NCBI RefSeq assembly: GCF_003086295.3
Contig: NC_092038.1
Location: 129,359,518-129,423,517 of the forward strand
Direction of reading: 5' to 3'
DNA length: 64,000 nt
Source of the DNA: Arachis hypogaea
Lineage: Eukaryota > Streptophyta > Magnoliopsida > Fabales > Fabaceae
Numbering within the stretch: the stretch's first letter is position 1; the number at the start of each line of letters is the position of its first letter. The notes under the pieces are model-generated. The model worked only from the letters and a program-made list of their open reading frames with translations. It was not told the origin of the DNA and made no database searches. This document shows, in pieces, positions 13,036 to 25,817 of the stretch. Both the position numbers and the translations under genes were made by a program.

Positions 13036-14536
13036 AATTAGTAACATTATTATGTGTACCTAAAATAAGATGTTGGTTTAATCATCCAATAAATTATAAT
13101 GTAAATAATATAGTTCTTTTATTTTTGTTAAGAGATTTTAAATTTAAATTTCACTCTTAACTTTAAAAAAAATATTAGTTTAACCACGTAATGCATAAGT
13201 CCATTTACATGTATTCAGATTCAAAATAAAAATATTCAATTCAATAATAATGGTTCTTTTTTAATATTTTATTTTGGTCTATGATTTACGAATCCTGATG
13301 CAGATTTGGAATATGATGCCATACAAAATACGTTGACATGCGAATTTTAAAATCTTATAAGATACGAAAATATGTATACATATAAAATGTAAAGTATTTT
13401 TTAAATAAGTTATAATGATATTTTGATATTTTATTGATATTAAAATATAAATTAATTTTTTAATTATTTTTAATATCTTATTTTATTTTTATAAAATATT
13501 TAAAATATTTTTTTATTTTAATAAATAATAATATATACTATAATATTATTTTTAAATTTATTTAAAAATATATATTAAGAATAAGATTGGAAACGCTAAA
13601 ACGTAATAATATTTAAGTGTGTCTAATTATATTTAAAAAATCTTTTATTTTTTATTAAAATACGATTAGACATAATATATATCAAACAAATATCAATAAA
13701 TATCGTATTCAAAACATATCTATACAAAATATCAGTACTTCATAAATTATGGAATTTCTATTTATCTGATATGAAGCAAGATAAAATTTATCAAATTTTG
13801 TATGAATCGATTTAGGTCAATATAATTTTTTTTTTTGAGAAATATTTACACTTTTTAAAATATAAATATTTTACTCCATATTTGTTAAATTAAAAATAAA
13901 AATATTTTATGAATATATATTTTTTTAAGGTAAAATATAATCTAATATATTAATAGATATCTATATTTATTTTTACTTTTTATTATATTTATATTTGTCA
14001 AAATTATTTTAAATGTTTTGAAAACAAATTTACTAAATATAATTATTTTTGTATCTTATCTTATACTTACTAAATGTTACTTATATATTAATTTATCAAA
14101 TATTATCACTATATCTTTTTAAAAGATTAACTTTAATAAACTAATTTTAGAAAACAAAAGCTTTTCAAAATCAGAGCTTAATAGTGTAAAAGCCCCTCAG
14201 AAAATCGTTTCATATATTCAGTTATAAAATATTACGTCAATATAATTCTATTTTTATACCAATTAATTATTTTAGAAAAACTGTGAATATTTGAATGCAA
14301 TTGATTGTTTTGTTTCGGATTGAAAGTAAGTCAATATTTAACTTTTTTATTTATTTTCTAAAATCGTCCTGACAGGCTGTGGAAGATAATTTGGTACGAC
14401 TTCTTGTTGTTGCTGCAAGTTTCTACCACCTTCTGACAGTCTGACTAGGTATGGATAAGGATTTTTATTATGATGCATGATATGGTGTTTATATTATTAT
14501 AATATATACAAAATTTTAACAATTATTGTTAAAATT
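13036..14536. other. AT-rich intergenic region
   Basis: No gene is supported. The composition is extremely AT-rich with degenerate palindromic stretches; about 13270-13800 contains 'gatacg(a)' and 'cgtattc' words of old MITE-like repeats. No boundaries could be set. Confidence 0.5.
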
Positions 14537-14645
14537 AAAATTGTTATAAAATAAATAAAAAAATAAATATAAAATAAAAAAGTATAAATAAATAATACTA
14601 ATATTAATATTCACTATAATTAATATCTCAATATAATAGAAATAA

Positions 14646-14648
<3 letters not shown>

Positions 14649-14697
<49 letters not shown>
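14649..14697. repeat. (AT)n microsatellite, left flank of nested element
   Basis: An uninterrupted AT dinucleotide run of about 49 bp lies inside the copia LTR. It forms the left border of the element at 14698-15686. Confidence 0.95.
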
Positions 14698-14699
<2 letters not shown>

Positions 14700-15681
14700 T
14701 AAATTCTAGTCTACCCTTCCTATAATAACATGTAATTTACTCTCTGTGACATGTCATCTTTTAATTGATTGCTATGTTAACTATGGTTAAATTATTAGTA
14801 ATTAAATTATAGCCCAAAGTGGGTGATTATGTAATTAAATACCTCCAAATTTAATTTCAATGCCATCTAGAAATCCCATCTCATCATCACCATCACTATC
14901 ATTATCATCATCATCATCATTATTTTCATCTTCTTTTTCGTCTTCCCCTTCTACACTATCATCATAAAAAGCCATCATAATCGATTTCACGTTCTTAAAT
15001 TTTAAGATTTTCTAAATTTCGCAAACGCTAAACTTAGTCTCACCTGGGCTAGGTTCACAAAACAAAAGCAGTTTTTATAACTAAACACAAAAAACACAAA
15101 ACACAGAACACGACCTTACTTGAACAGGATCTGTTCTATAGGCTCGTACATCTGTATCCTTGAGTTATAAGAAGACAGGAACAAAAGTCTGGCGGATCAA
15201 CTATGACCGTGAGGTCAAAGTGTGATTAATTGTTCCAAAGCGCATGCCATCTGAACGGTGGAGGATCGTTCGCGCTACAACCTTGTGGTCGAGATGGTCT
15301 CACGGTGTTCTGACAGACTCAAATCTTTTTTCCCTAGCCATTTAATTAGCTATTTTCTCTAAATACTTATTTCCTGGTTCATCAAAATATGTAACACCCA
15401 ATGAGTTGATTTTTTCTTTCAATTTCAGAGAGAAATGGAACCGGGTAAATTGAATTTCTACACAATAATAAAAATATAACTTTATTTTTTAATGTTTATA
15501 GAAATTATATATTTATCCCTCTTATAAAAATATTTAATTACAAAATTACCCTACTTTAGTTAACATATTAACTCTTATTGAGTTAAATTAACTCAAACTA
15601 AAACTAAGCATCCAATTAAACCATATCACGTTACGAGGGGTAATTTACATGTTGAAATAGAGGAAATTGGGTAAAACTCAC

Positions 15682-15686
<5 letters not shown>
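14698..15686. mobile_element. Roughly 1-kb element embedded in an (AT)n tract
   Basis: The sequence is absent from the equivalent point of the right LTR, where tcatatatacattattaa runs uninterrupted. It is bounded on both sides by long AT runs (14649-14697 and 15687-15744). Its ends form an imperfect inverted repeat of about 55 bp: GGTAAATTCTAGTCTACCC at the left, GGTGAGTTTTACCCAATT inverted at the right, sharing ACATGTAA(A)TTAC. No transposase is seen. Insertion into (TA)n tracts is typical of Micron-type MITEs. An (atc)-rich patch lies at about 14882-14925. Confidence 0.65.

Positions 15687-15744
<58 letters not shown>
15687..15744. repeat. (AT)n microsatellite, right flank of nested element
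   Basis: An AT dinucleotide run of about 58 bp joins the nested element to the resumed LTR sequence (attcttaatatatgtagt). Confidence 0.95.
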
Positions 15745-15746
<2 letters not shown>

Positions 15747-16288
15747 TTAATATATGTAGTAATGTATATAAAAGAGAGAAAAGATAGTGTTTGAGAGTAT
15801 AAAAGACAGACAGGGAGAGAATTGTTATCGATTGTGTGTAATTTTTTGTTTTGCCTTACTTCATACTTGTATAGGTGTATAAAATATGCTTTTCAAACTT
15901 CATTAAACTTGCTTCATTCTAAGAATTTGTTTCTTTTAACATAGAAGAATGAGCCATTCATAAATGAGTATTTATTCTTATTTATTCTTGTCACAACACT
16001 CTTCTTAAATGTCCATTTAGGATTAGGTTTATTAAAATCTTACTAAAGAAAAATTCAATAAAAAAAATTTTGGTAAAGAAAAATAGTACAAAATCCTTTG
16101 TAATGAGAACTGTTTCATTAAAAATCTTATCAAGAAAAATCCAATGGAAAAAAAGTCTGACCAAGAAAAAAAAAATACAATCTCTTCCTCTTGTCAACAT
16201 TATTTAGTATCTCAAAATCGGCACATCCCAATCTGATGTACCAATCTTTCAAATGAGAATTTTGAGAGTGACTTTATAAATAAATCTG

Positions 16289-18577
16289 TCAGATTATCAC
16301 TTGAATGGATCTGTTGGACATCAATTGACCTTTGATTTTAAAGATCATGGGTGAAGAAGAATTTGGGAGAAATATGTTTTGTTCTACCACCTTTGGTATA
16401 TCCACCTTTAAGTTGATAATGCATGTTGTATTATTTTCAAACAGAACAGTTGGAGCTATCTTATGATCAATCAGTCCACATGATGACAGAATATATTGAA
16501 TCAAACTCTTGAGCCAAAAACACTCGCGACTTGTTTCATGTATCGCTAGTATTTCAGCATGATTAGAGGATGTTGGTGCAATCGTCTGTTTCGTGGACCT
16601 CCATGATATAGCTATACCACCATATATGAATAGCAGTGACGGATCCAGAAAATTTTGATAGTGGGGGTAAAATTGATATAACATGATAATAATTTTTATA
16701 ATAAAAATAATATATGTATATAAAAAATTAAATATTAAATTATCTATTAACCACTATATATCTGTGTATAAATACATATATTGTTTAACTTATTTTTAAT
16801 GTGTATTTTATAGTTTAATATATATTTTATACAGATAATTATTTTTTATGTACATATAGCATGATTATTGTTATGATTATATTTTGTTATTGTAAAATAT
16901 GATTAGCCTTCAAAATATCTAATATACAAATTAAAACACTAAAATAGTAATTTAAATAATAATAATATATAATTTAAAATTCTATTCTTTTAGGTTTTAT
17001 ATTTTTAAAAATTAAGTATTTTTTCTCTTAACACTACCATCAAACTTTCTTTCTTTTCATATATATTACTAAACAATTATTTAAAAATTCACTTCCCAAC
17101 ACAATTAAAAGCCGACTCTTATTGATATTTATAGTTAAAAAAGTTCTTTCAATTAATATAGTTGTTACGCAAAAATTAAACCTAATTTGAAAAGAAGATA
17201 AATAATATTATTTTGAGTTAATTTTTAAAAAAGAACACTAATTTCGTTTAAATCTGAGAATTGATTATTCTAACGAATATCTAATATAAAATTTTTAAAT
17301 TGACGATTAAGTACCAAACGTTGAGTAAAAAATTATTGTGGAGTCAAATTTAATAATCTAATGGGGACAAATAAATATTATTATCATATACTACTCAAAA
17401 AATTCCAAATTGTAGTGGGGGCGCTTGCCCCCACACCAATATACTTGGAATCATCCCTGATGAATAGGTATCCTGTTTAAGATATTTCATTGTGTGAATT
17501 AGACAGGTATCCTGCATCTGCATAGCCAGCTAATTGTGACTTAGATCCATATGGATAAAACAATCCCATATCAACCGTTCCATAAAAATATCGAAAGATT
17601 TGTTTGATTCCATTCCAATGTCTTCTGGTTGGAGAGGTAATATACCTTACTAGTAAATTCACCGCAAATGATATGTCAGATCATGTATTATTAGCAAGTT
17701 ACATTAGCGATCTAATGACACTAAGATGTGGTACTTCAAGACCAATGATATCTTCATTTTCTTTTTTAGGACGAAATTGATCCTTTTTCATATGTAAAGA
17801 CCTTACGATCATTGGGGTACTTAATGGATGTGACTTATCCATATAAAATCTTGAAAAGATTTTTTCTATATATGTTGTTTGATGAATAAAGATCCCATTT
17901 TTTGTATGTTCGATCTGTAAGTCGAGACAAAATTTAATCTTTCAAAGATCTTTCATAACAAACTATTCTTTTAGAGCTTTTATAATTGTTGGAATCTCTT
18001 CAGGGATTCCAATGATATTTAAATCATCAACGTACACAACAATTATAATTATCCAGATACAGATTTCTTTATGAAAACACATGGGTAGATATCATCATTC
18101 TTGAATCCGTTTTTGGCCAGATACTCAGTAAAACGATTATACCACATTCGTCCAGATTGCTTTAGACCATAAAGATCTTTGCAATTTGACTGAGTATAAC
18201 TCCTGCGAATATTCATTGGATGGTTTAGATATGTTTAGTCATTCAGAGACTTTCATATAGATATCACGATCTAATGATCCGTATAAATTGACCACATCTG
18301 TTAGATGCATATGTAGTTTATGATATGTGGATAAACTGACCAAATAATACAATATTATTGCATCAACTACAGGAAAATATATTTTTTCATAATCTATTAT
18401 GGGCCTTTGTGAAAAACTTTGTGCCATAAGTTGAGTTTTGTAACATACAACTTTATTTTTCTCATTACGTTTTCTCATAAATACACGTTTGTATCCAACA
18501 GGTTTTATATCTCTTGGTGTACGAACTGCAGATCCAAAGATTTCACGGTTTGTAAGTGAGCCTAACTCAGCCTTCAT
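16289..18577 (-). pseudogene. Copia copy 1 reverse transcriptase/RNase H remnant
   Basis: Minus-strand fragments correspond to the intact 447-aa frame of copy 2. Residues from 18577 to 18239 hold the RT start (KPVGYKRVFMRKRN); about 18060-17680 is frameshifted around the catalytic motif region; 17662-17477 and 16684-16289 are RNase H (YADAGYLS, then AISWRSTKQTIAPTSSNHAE). The RNase H part is split by the hAT-like element at 16634-17459, which interrupts the word YLF|TYGG. It is not functional. Confidence 0.85.
16634..17459. mobile_element. hAT-like MITE nested in copia copy 1
   Basis: An 826-bp element begins CAGTGACGGATCC and ends GGAATCATCCCTG, so the termini are imperfect inverted repeats. 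The 8-mer atgaatag flanks it at 16626-16633 and 17460-17467. The homologous site in copia copy 2 (about 43212-43222) has a single uninterrupted gtgaatag. No transposase is visible. The element at 54385-55191 is a diverged relative with the same order of AT-rich words. Confidence 0.85.
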
Positions 18578-18664
18578 AGCTTCTTCTCATTTTGGCCAAT
18601 TATTCCTTTGTCGATATTCTTCGACTGTTCTTAGCTCAAGATCCTTACTTTTATGCATGATATT

Positions 18665-21606
18665 TGTAACACCCTACCACACAGAGCTTTACGCCGAGGA
18701 CATAAATTAGGGTGGTAAGATGCTACAACCTCTAAAAATAAGATAAATACATATATATAGTTGAAAGAAATTATAACTAGGAGTCTTGAAAAAGAAGTTA
18801 AGCAAAATCGAAACAGAAATTACGTCGCTCACGAAAGATAAGCGTAGACGGATAAGCAAAATCAAAAGGAAAGCTAAAATACCATGAACATATATTAGAA
18901 TTCCAAAATAAAAATATCAAGCTCCGAACTTGACCTCCGAAGCAAAGACCGGCCAGAGTATACATATATACATACATATAACCCAAAATATCCTAGACTC
19001 ATAAAACTGACAACCTATTTCTCCAAGTCAACTTTTAAGAGAGACAAACATAAATAAAATACAACCCTAAGTTTCCATAGTTCTTCACTTCCACATAGTC
19101 TCCAGAATGTTCAGTGAGGTACCTCCTGACCTGTATCTGAAAAACAACAACATGTATGGAATTAGAACCAGAAGTTCTCAACATGATAAATGTGCCCACA
19201 TAATTAATATAGAAGGTCCCAAAAAAGTCAAAGGCAATCCTAAAACTTCGTCACTCAGATATAAACTTAAAGGAATAAACTAAATCATAAATTTGGTAAA
19301 ACTCTCTAAAATATCCAAGTCTCAATCTAACTCTAATTCTACAATTCACTTTTTGTCTCATTAAACGCTAACCCTACAATTCACTCTCTGTCTCCTCCAA
19401 TCTAATTGTTATCCAATCCTTTATTTTTTGTTTCCCCCATTCCTCAAAAACTTTGGTGCATAGACAAACAATACAAATAAAGCAAACACAAGTAGGATAC
19501 AGATACAGCAGGTAGCAATTATATCAGGTAAGCATAATAATCACATAGGCAAACCCAATTAATAAACGATCAAACAAAACACACATATGCATATGATGTA
19601 TGCCTGCCCTATGACCGATGAGTCTCATCTGTCGATTATAAAGTCAAACCCGACATGTCTGGTAGCTAACCCTAGACAGAACACTAAATACAGAGCAAGT
19701 GGGGCAACGCTGCAACCCTTGCATCTTATTCGCGTACCCAGAACAAGGGATAACTTCACCCTGCCTCTTACCTAGGTCGCGTTATAGTTCTCAACTCGAA
19801 GCAAGTAGCAACAGAACTCAACCCTTGCTTCTTACTCGAAGCCTCGAACTTTTCCGAAGCAACTGGATAACACCACTGCATCTTATCTAGAGTCACATTC
19901 AGAAATTCATTCTCATTATCATTACAATTTATTCATATTCATTCAAATTCATAATCAAACTCAGTCCTCAACCCTCCTCTTCCTCAAAGCCAACCTCGTC
20001 CTCAATCATATCTCATACAACTTTATCACTGATCCAAAGCGAATGGACAACGCCACCGCTTCTTGCCCGGTCACATACATTTCATAATCATTCAATTCAT
20101 TAAAATATCATACTTCAATATCAATCATCCTCACCCTTCATTCAAACTCAATCTCTCACTCATTTATCATTCAGTTTCATTCAGAAATTATACTTTAAAT
20201 CATAATCTCATCGTTCGTCATTCTTTTTCAATCATCATCATTCCTCCCATTCTGTTCATCAATAATTCAAACTTAAAATATAATTCATTCTTTTTTAAAT
20301 AAATCAAATTCAAAACTTAATTCCTTTTTTTAAATAACTTAAATCAAATTATAAAATTCTTAAAAATCTAAATCTTTCTAAATAATCACTTCAAACAAAG
20401 CCTCTTATTTTCATAAAACTTTTGGCTGCATCTCCTCTAAAACTTGGACTTCTACCACCCTTCAAGGGTCCTGATCACCAAACCAAATACCTCTCGATCA
20501 TTCAAATCATTCCTAATATCAAATAATTTCAAAATCAAACGAGTTCCAATATTAATTCTTTTATAAAATTAAACTACATATTTCTCAACCAAACAGTTCA
20601 ATTCAATTTCACAAACCTACCATCAACCCTCAACACATCAACAATCATCATTAATTTATACTCATCAGAATCATAATCCAAATCATACAAATTCATTCAT
20701 CCTTAATACACACATTGTATACCATATACATAATCCATCAATAATTCATTCAGTTCATTCCTATTTGAAGGTCTCCTATCCTAGGTTTTCACGTGACATT
20801 AAACATTAACTATGAGAAACCAAAATCATACCTTGGCCAATTCCTCCCTAAGCCTGGAACACCTCAATTATCCACCGCTCCTCAAGCTCCAAAACTTCAA
20901 CTCCTCACCAATTGAATTTCAGCTCCTAGGATTCAATTTAAAGCTCTTAATATCCATCAATTTAACTCTAATTCAACAAAATACATGATCTAATTCATAC
21001 AATATCACAATAATCAATATTGAGCTCACCAAATCACCAATTCACAAGAGTTAGAGCTTTCTTAACGTTATCCACAAGTCAAATAGACAAAATCCAGAGA
21101 TTATCCACTGCTAGAGTACCCTTAAACCATCAAAATCACAAAATTTCTTAGTTACCAAAACCAAAAATCACGAATTTAAAAGGAGAGAATTGGGTGAGAA
21201 AACGTGATTTTTTAACCGAATTGCTCGATAGGTTTTGTAGAGAATTTCAAGACGAACGCGTAGCCGCTGACGGCTTGTCAATTGGAGCTCCAAATTAAAA
21301 GTTACGTGGAATTGAATTTTTTGAGGAGGGTTTCGTTTCTTTTCTCCTTCTTCCTCGCCGTGAAACCCGTTTGCGAAAGGACGGAGGCTGAATGCCTCAT
21401 TTATACTATGGGCCTCGGTCCGGTTTGGGCCCAGTTCAACCGATTCGATCCGTTGGTCTATTTTTGGGCCAAAATCTTTAAAATTAGCGTTAAAATTCAT
21501 ATTTTAGTTATTTCTACTTCATAAAACTATAGAATTTGAATTTATAATTTTTTTAAATAATAATTAATTTATTAGTTAATTATTTACTAATTACTCGAAG
21601 TCTATA
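18665..21606. mobile_element. TG-ended 2.9-kb solo LTR, probably Ty3/gypsy, nested in copia copy 1
   Basis: The sequence begins TGTAACACCCTACCACACAG and is bounded by the 5-bp duplication atatt (18660-18664 and 21607-21611). The right end reads TCTATA instead of the expected ACA, probably a point change. The copy 2 copia shows the empty site (tgatatttaatgcc). The related sequence at 45180-47975 shares many blocks, such as ggtgcc..., ggcaatcctaga/aaac and the tattgga/cggagctc region. There are no gag or pol words, so it is best read as a solo LTR; superfamily assignment is from the 5-bp duplication, length and general resemblance. Confidence 0.75.
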
Positions 21607-22432
21607 ATATTTAGTGCCACATTATATGCAAATATTTTATTTACAATTGTCTTATTTTAGTCTCATTTTTCTCCTGTAAAGACATAATTTATTGATATCT
21701 CGTCATTTTCAAAATTTTCAGGTACTTGAACGTCTTCTGGCGTCAAAACTATATTAGAATTTTGAATAATTGCAGGTGTCTTTACTATGTCTTTATCTTT
21801 TTCAATGGGAATTGTATTTACCTTTTTTTTTCGAGGATTTTTGTCTTTGGAACCAACAGGTCTATCACGCTTCTAACGTGAATTTATTTCGGTGGCAATT
21901 TGTCCGACTGAGACATCAATTCGGATTGGAGCATTTTCAGCTAGTATATGGGATTTAGTAATCCTTTTCATATCAGAAAATGCATCAGGCAATTCATTTG
22001 TTATTCTTTACAAATGTGTAATCTTTTAAACTTCTAGTTCATATTGCCCTGATCGAGAATCTAAATGCATTAAGGATGATGCATTTCAATTAAGTTCCTT
22101 TTCAGGAAACTTATTCTCTTCCCATAATATTAGAAATTTTGATTCATCAAAACAGCAATCTGCAAATCAGGCTTTAAATACATCTCTAGTTTGTATCTCA
22201 AGATACCTCACTATATATGGTTAATCATATCCAACATATATTCCCAATTTTCTTTGGGGTCTCATTTTGGTGCGAAAAGGTGGTGCAATGGGAATATATA
22301 TATCGCACAACTGAATATTCTTAAATGGAAAATATTTGGCTGCTGGCCAAAAGCTAATTGCATAGGAGAGAACTGATGGTAACTTGTTGGTCTCAAATGA
22401 ATAAGTGCTACGACATGTAAAATAGCATGCTC

Positions 22433-22972
22433 CTAAGTTAAGGTTGAGAGATTTGTTCTCATAACTAAAGGTCTAGCAATTAATTGGAGGCGTTCAATAA
22501 GTGATTCTGCTAATCCATTTTGTGTGTGAACATGAGCTACTGGATGTTCAACGTTTATTCCATTAGCCATACAATAAGCATAAAAGGCTTGGGAAGTGAA
22601 TTCACCAGCATTATTAAGACGAATTACTTTGATTGGATTTTTTGAAAACTGTGCTTTTAATCGAATAATTTGAGCAAGTAATCTCACAAACGTCAGGTTG
22701 CGAGAAGACAACAATCACACATGTGACCATATCGAAGATGCGTCTATTAGAACCATAAAATATCTAAAAGATCCACATGGTGGATGAACAGGTCTAGATA
22801 TATCGCCTTGAATCCTTTTTAGAAATTCAGGAGACTCAAATCCAATCTTTACTGGTGACGGCGTTAAAATTAGATTTCCTTGAGAACATGCAATACAACA
22901 TAATTCACTAGATTTAAAAATTTTCTGGTTCTTTAGTAAATATCCATGGGAGTTTTCAATAATTTTCGCCAT
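22433..22972 (-). pseudogene. Copia copy 1 integrase remnant
   Basis: Two abutting frames (22972-22715 and 22714-22433) form one integrase broken by a TGC-to-TGA stop after WSHV; copy 2 still has TGC there. A CIAC word of the pre-integrase zinc-binding region is followed by the core: RIQGDISRP holds the first Asp, IRLNNAGEF has Asn where copy 2 has the second Asp (IRLDNAGEF), and NGLAESLIERL holds the Glu. The copy is inactive by stop and by loss of a DDE residue. Confidence 0.8.
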
Positions 22973-23540
22973 GGCAAATTATAAATTCATTTGGGCTGGT
23001 AAACTTTAAGTTTACAATGGCATGTGATTCAATTGTACTAATTTTAGTATAATATAACCCAGATGAAAGTGAGGGTAACTTTTCTGATATAACCCTTTTA
23101 TTCGAATCATGAGTTGTGATACATAAGTACTCATGATTTTCCTCATTCATTGTTTCAATATGATATCTATTTCGCCGAATATCTTTAAAATTCAATAAGT
23201 TTCTTAGAGACTTGGTAAACAATAGTACATTATTTATTATGAATGTTGTTCCTCCGAAAAATAAAATTATAGCTCTTCCGGAGTCTTCTATCACATTGCT
23301 TGAACCAATAATAGTATTAACATATTCTTCTTTTGGTACAAGATGTGTAAAATATATTTTACTTTTGAGAATGGTATGTGAACTTGCACTATTCGCAAGG
23401 CAAACATCTTTACTATATGTTCTTACCATTTTTTTCAAAGACAAATAATAATAGAATGAGTAAAAGTATTTGCCCAGTAAAATTATTTTCTTGATTGAAA
23501 ATATTTTTCTAAAAAATATACATAGTATAATATAGTACAA
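22956..23540 (-). pseudogene. Copia copy 1 protease and pre-integrase region
   Basis: The 194-codon frame contains DVCLANSASSHTIL. Copia proteases normally have Asp in place of the Asn (CLADSATTHTIL-like), so the catalytic aspartate is lost. It continues through NLLNFKDIRRNRYHIET and SGLYYTKIS, typical of the segment before integrase. Copy 2 has a deletion of about 90 bp over the protease site. Confidence 0.75.
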
Positions 23541-23859
23541 ATTTTATTATTATTATTTTAGAACTTGACATATTTAGTAATTTTAAAATTGATAAACATA
23601 AATATTTTATAAATATTATTTATATACATCACACTTGAAATTTAAATACATAAAGAATAAAACTTAAAAGTTTTTCTCTTAAATAAATACTGAACTCAAA
23701 TATCAAAATTTTTCATCATTGATCAAATTACCAACATTTCCTTCAGGATCTTCAAAGAAATCAGATACTTCATAATGAGTAGTGTAATTTTCAGCAACAT
23801 CCTTCGAAACAAAATTCGTCTCCTTTCTTTAATCATTCTTTTTTAAGGATGCTTGATAA

Positions 23860-24687
23860 AAATCGACTAGGTGCCTTGGAGAACGATAGGTACGCAACCA
23901 ATGACCCTTTCCACCACAACAAAAATATTTATCCTATGTTGATTTATTTTGTCCATTATTTTTTTCTTTATCCCACTTCTGATGAGATCCTTTCTTGTGA
24001 ACATAATTTTTCTTCTTTCTATAAATTTTCTTGTTACCAAAATCTTGTCATTTATCTCTTTTGACGTAATGATTTGTCACATTTGTTTCAGAAAATGGGG
24101 CGGCACCGGTTGGGCGTGCTTTATGATTTTTTTAAAAGCAACTCATTGTTGCGTTCAGCAAAAAGAAGGCAAGAAGTTAGCTCATAATAATATTTTTTAA
24201 ATTCTTCTTCTCGATACCGCTGCTGCAGGAGCACATTTGAGGCATGGAAGGTCGAAAAATTTTCTCTAACATGTCATTATCAGTTATCTTTTTCTCACAT
24301 AATTTTATTCATGAGGTAATTCAGAACATTGCTGAATTGTATTCATTTATGGATTTAAAATGTTGTAGACGCAAGTGCATCCACTCATATCGGGCCTGAA
24401 GAAGTATCACTGTCTTTTGATGATTATACATTTCTATAAGGTTAATTTTTCCACAGATATGTAGGATCTTTTAGTGTGAGATATTCATCTTTCAATCCTT
24501 TGTCAAGATGACGACGAAAGAAGATCATGACTTTGGCTTTATCCTTTTGGAATGTATTATTTTCAGCTTTAATGGTATTTTCAAGATCCATTGAATCACG
24601 ATGAATTTCAGCATCTATTATCCATGATAAGTAGTTGTTTCCAGATATATCAAGAGCATTAAATTTAAGATAAGATAACTTTGACAT
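23860..24687 (-). pseudogene. Copia copy 1 gag remnant
   Basis: The frame 24687-24442 begins MSKLSYLKFNALDISGNNYLSW, a typical start of copia gag proteins with the UBN2-type domain. It is broken by frameshifts further on. A degenerate zinc knuckle is readable at about 23885-23935 (CCGGKGHWLRTY) with the last ligand replaced by Tyr. Confidence 0.7.
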
Positions 24688-24749
24688 ATTAACAATTTAT
24701 TACCCGAGTCCTCCTAATTTTTTATCAGAGTCTCGTGTTGATAACGTAT

Positions 24750-25110
24750 TGTAAATAAATAAATAAGGAAGAGAAAATAAATATAAAATAAAGAGGTATA
24801 AATAAATAACTCTAATATTAATATTCACCACAATTAATATCTCAATATAATAAAAATAAGTCATATATACATTATTAATATATGTAGTAATGTATATATA
24901 AAAAAATGGAAGAGTGTTTGACAGTATAAAAAAGAGGGAGAGAATTATTATTGATTGTGTGCAGTCCTTTTGTCTTAGTTCATGTTGTTATAGACGTATA
25001 AAATGTGCTTTTCAAACGTCATTAAATTTGCTTCATTCTAAAAACTTGTTTTTTTCAATATAAAAAAATGAGTCAATGAACATCTATTCTTATCAATCTT
25101 CGTCATAACA
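24750..25110 (-). repeat. Copia copy 1, right (5') LTR
   Basis: The 361-bp LTR begins TGTAAATAAATAA and ends GTCATAACA. It is followed by the duplication aaaat. It is the uninterrupted partner of 14542-15998. Confidence 0.85.
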
Positions 25111-25115
25111 AAAAT

Positions 25116-25600
25116 AATATTTTTTATTATTTAATTATATTTTTAATTTAAAATATAAAAATATATCACTTTAATTTTAATAATATTTGTATAATCATGT
25201 AATCATCTAATGGTATACTCAATCAATTCCTTGATTCAAAAGTACTCATAATCATATAGATTAATTTACACAATAATTAATAATTATTAATATTTGTTTT
25301 AAAGAATTTTATTTTTTTTCCTTTGTGAAAGAATTAAATGTATATATTTAATGCAATAATGGATTGGATAGTTGGGTTTGTACTTTGTAGCCGGGAAATA
25401 CAAGAACAGAGGGCCCAATATTATGCTCATTGAAGTTCACTACAAATCCCAACACTTTTGACTTTTGAGGGAAGAAAAATAAATAGAACCAAAAAAGAAA
25501 GAAAAGAGATGGTATTTGGCAACTCAACTATAAATTGTTAGTTTGGTCTCTAACTTAATTAACATTAATTTAGTGGCTTAATTTAGTTTGATAAAGAAGG
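25116..25600. other. AT-rich intergenic region
   Basis: No gene or clear element is seen. The stretch is AT-rich and lies between copia copy 1 and the SINE. Confidence 0.5.
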
Positions 25601-25617
25601 AAAACAATTCATTATTT

Positions 25618-25800
25618 AATCAATTTGAGTTGGTCGAGTGGTCAATTCACTCGTCCGCTTAAGCAAGTGTTGGGGATTTGAATCCTGCCTTGTGCATGCA
25701 GCAATCCATTGACAAGCGGCAGATCTTTAAATGGAGCTTAGATCTGCGACAGATTAGTCATTGATCTGTCGGATTGGGGGATACCGTGGACAACAAAAAA
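25618..25800 (+). mobile_element. tRNA-derived SINE with 17-bp target duplication
   Basis: The element of about 183 bp has a Pol III A box (TTGGTCGAGTGG, about 25631-25642) and B box (GGGATTTGAATCC, about 25673-25685), then a non-tRNA body and a terminal A run at 25795-25804. The 17-mer aaaacaattcattattt flanks it exactly at 25601-25617 and 25801-25817. Target-primed insertion by LINE machinery explains both the tail and the duplication. The perfect duplication indicates a fairly recent insertion. Confidence 0.9.
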
Positions 25801-25817
25801 AAAACAATTCATTATTT

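Larger units (their letters stand above)
14542..15998 (-). repeat. Copia copy 1, left (3') LTR with nested element
   Basis: The LTR begins TGTTATAAAATAAATAAA and ends TCACAACA. Without the insert its two parts (14542 to about 14697 and about 15687-15998) align to the right LTR at 24750-25110. A purine-rich tract (minus strand AAGAAGAG) lies directly inside it at 15999-16006, as expected for a polypurine tract. Confidence 0.8.
14542..25110 (-). mobile_element. Ty1/copia retrotransposon, copy 1, decayed, with nested insertions
   Basis: An LTR element lies on the minus strand. Its ends are TG...ACA and it is flanked by the 5-bp duplication aaaat at 14537-14541 and 25111-25115. The LTRs are 14542-15998 (3' LTR, enlarged by an insertion) and 24750-25110 (5' LTR, 361 bp). 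Minus-strand order from the right is gag, protease, integrase, reverse transcriptase and RNase H, which is the copia order. Stops, frameshifts and three nested insertions (14698-15686, 16634-17459, 18665-21606) destroy the coding. The two LTRs differ at many positions, so the insertion is old. Next to the 5' LTR, the minus strand reads ATACGTTATCAACACGAG, a likely primer-binding region of the initiator-Met type. Confidence 0.88.

Noticed and set aside
18798..21524. Several 60-110-codon frames inside the nested LTR
   Set aside because: They are scattered on both strands of a non-coding LTR and match no gag or pol words.
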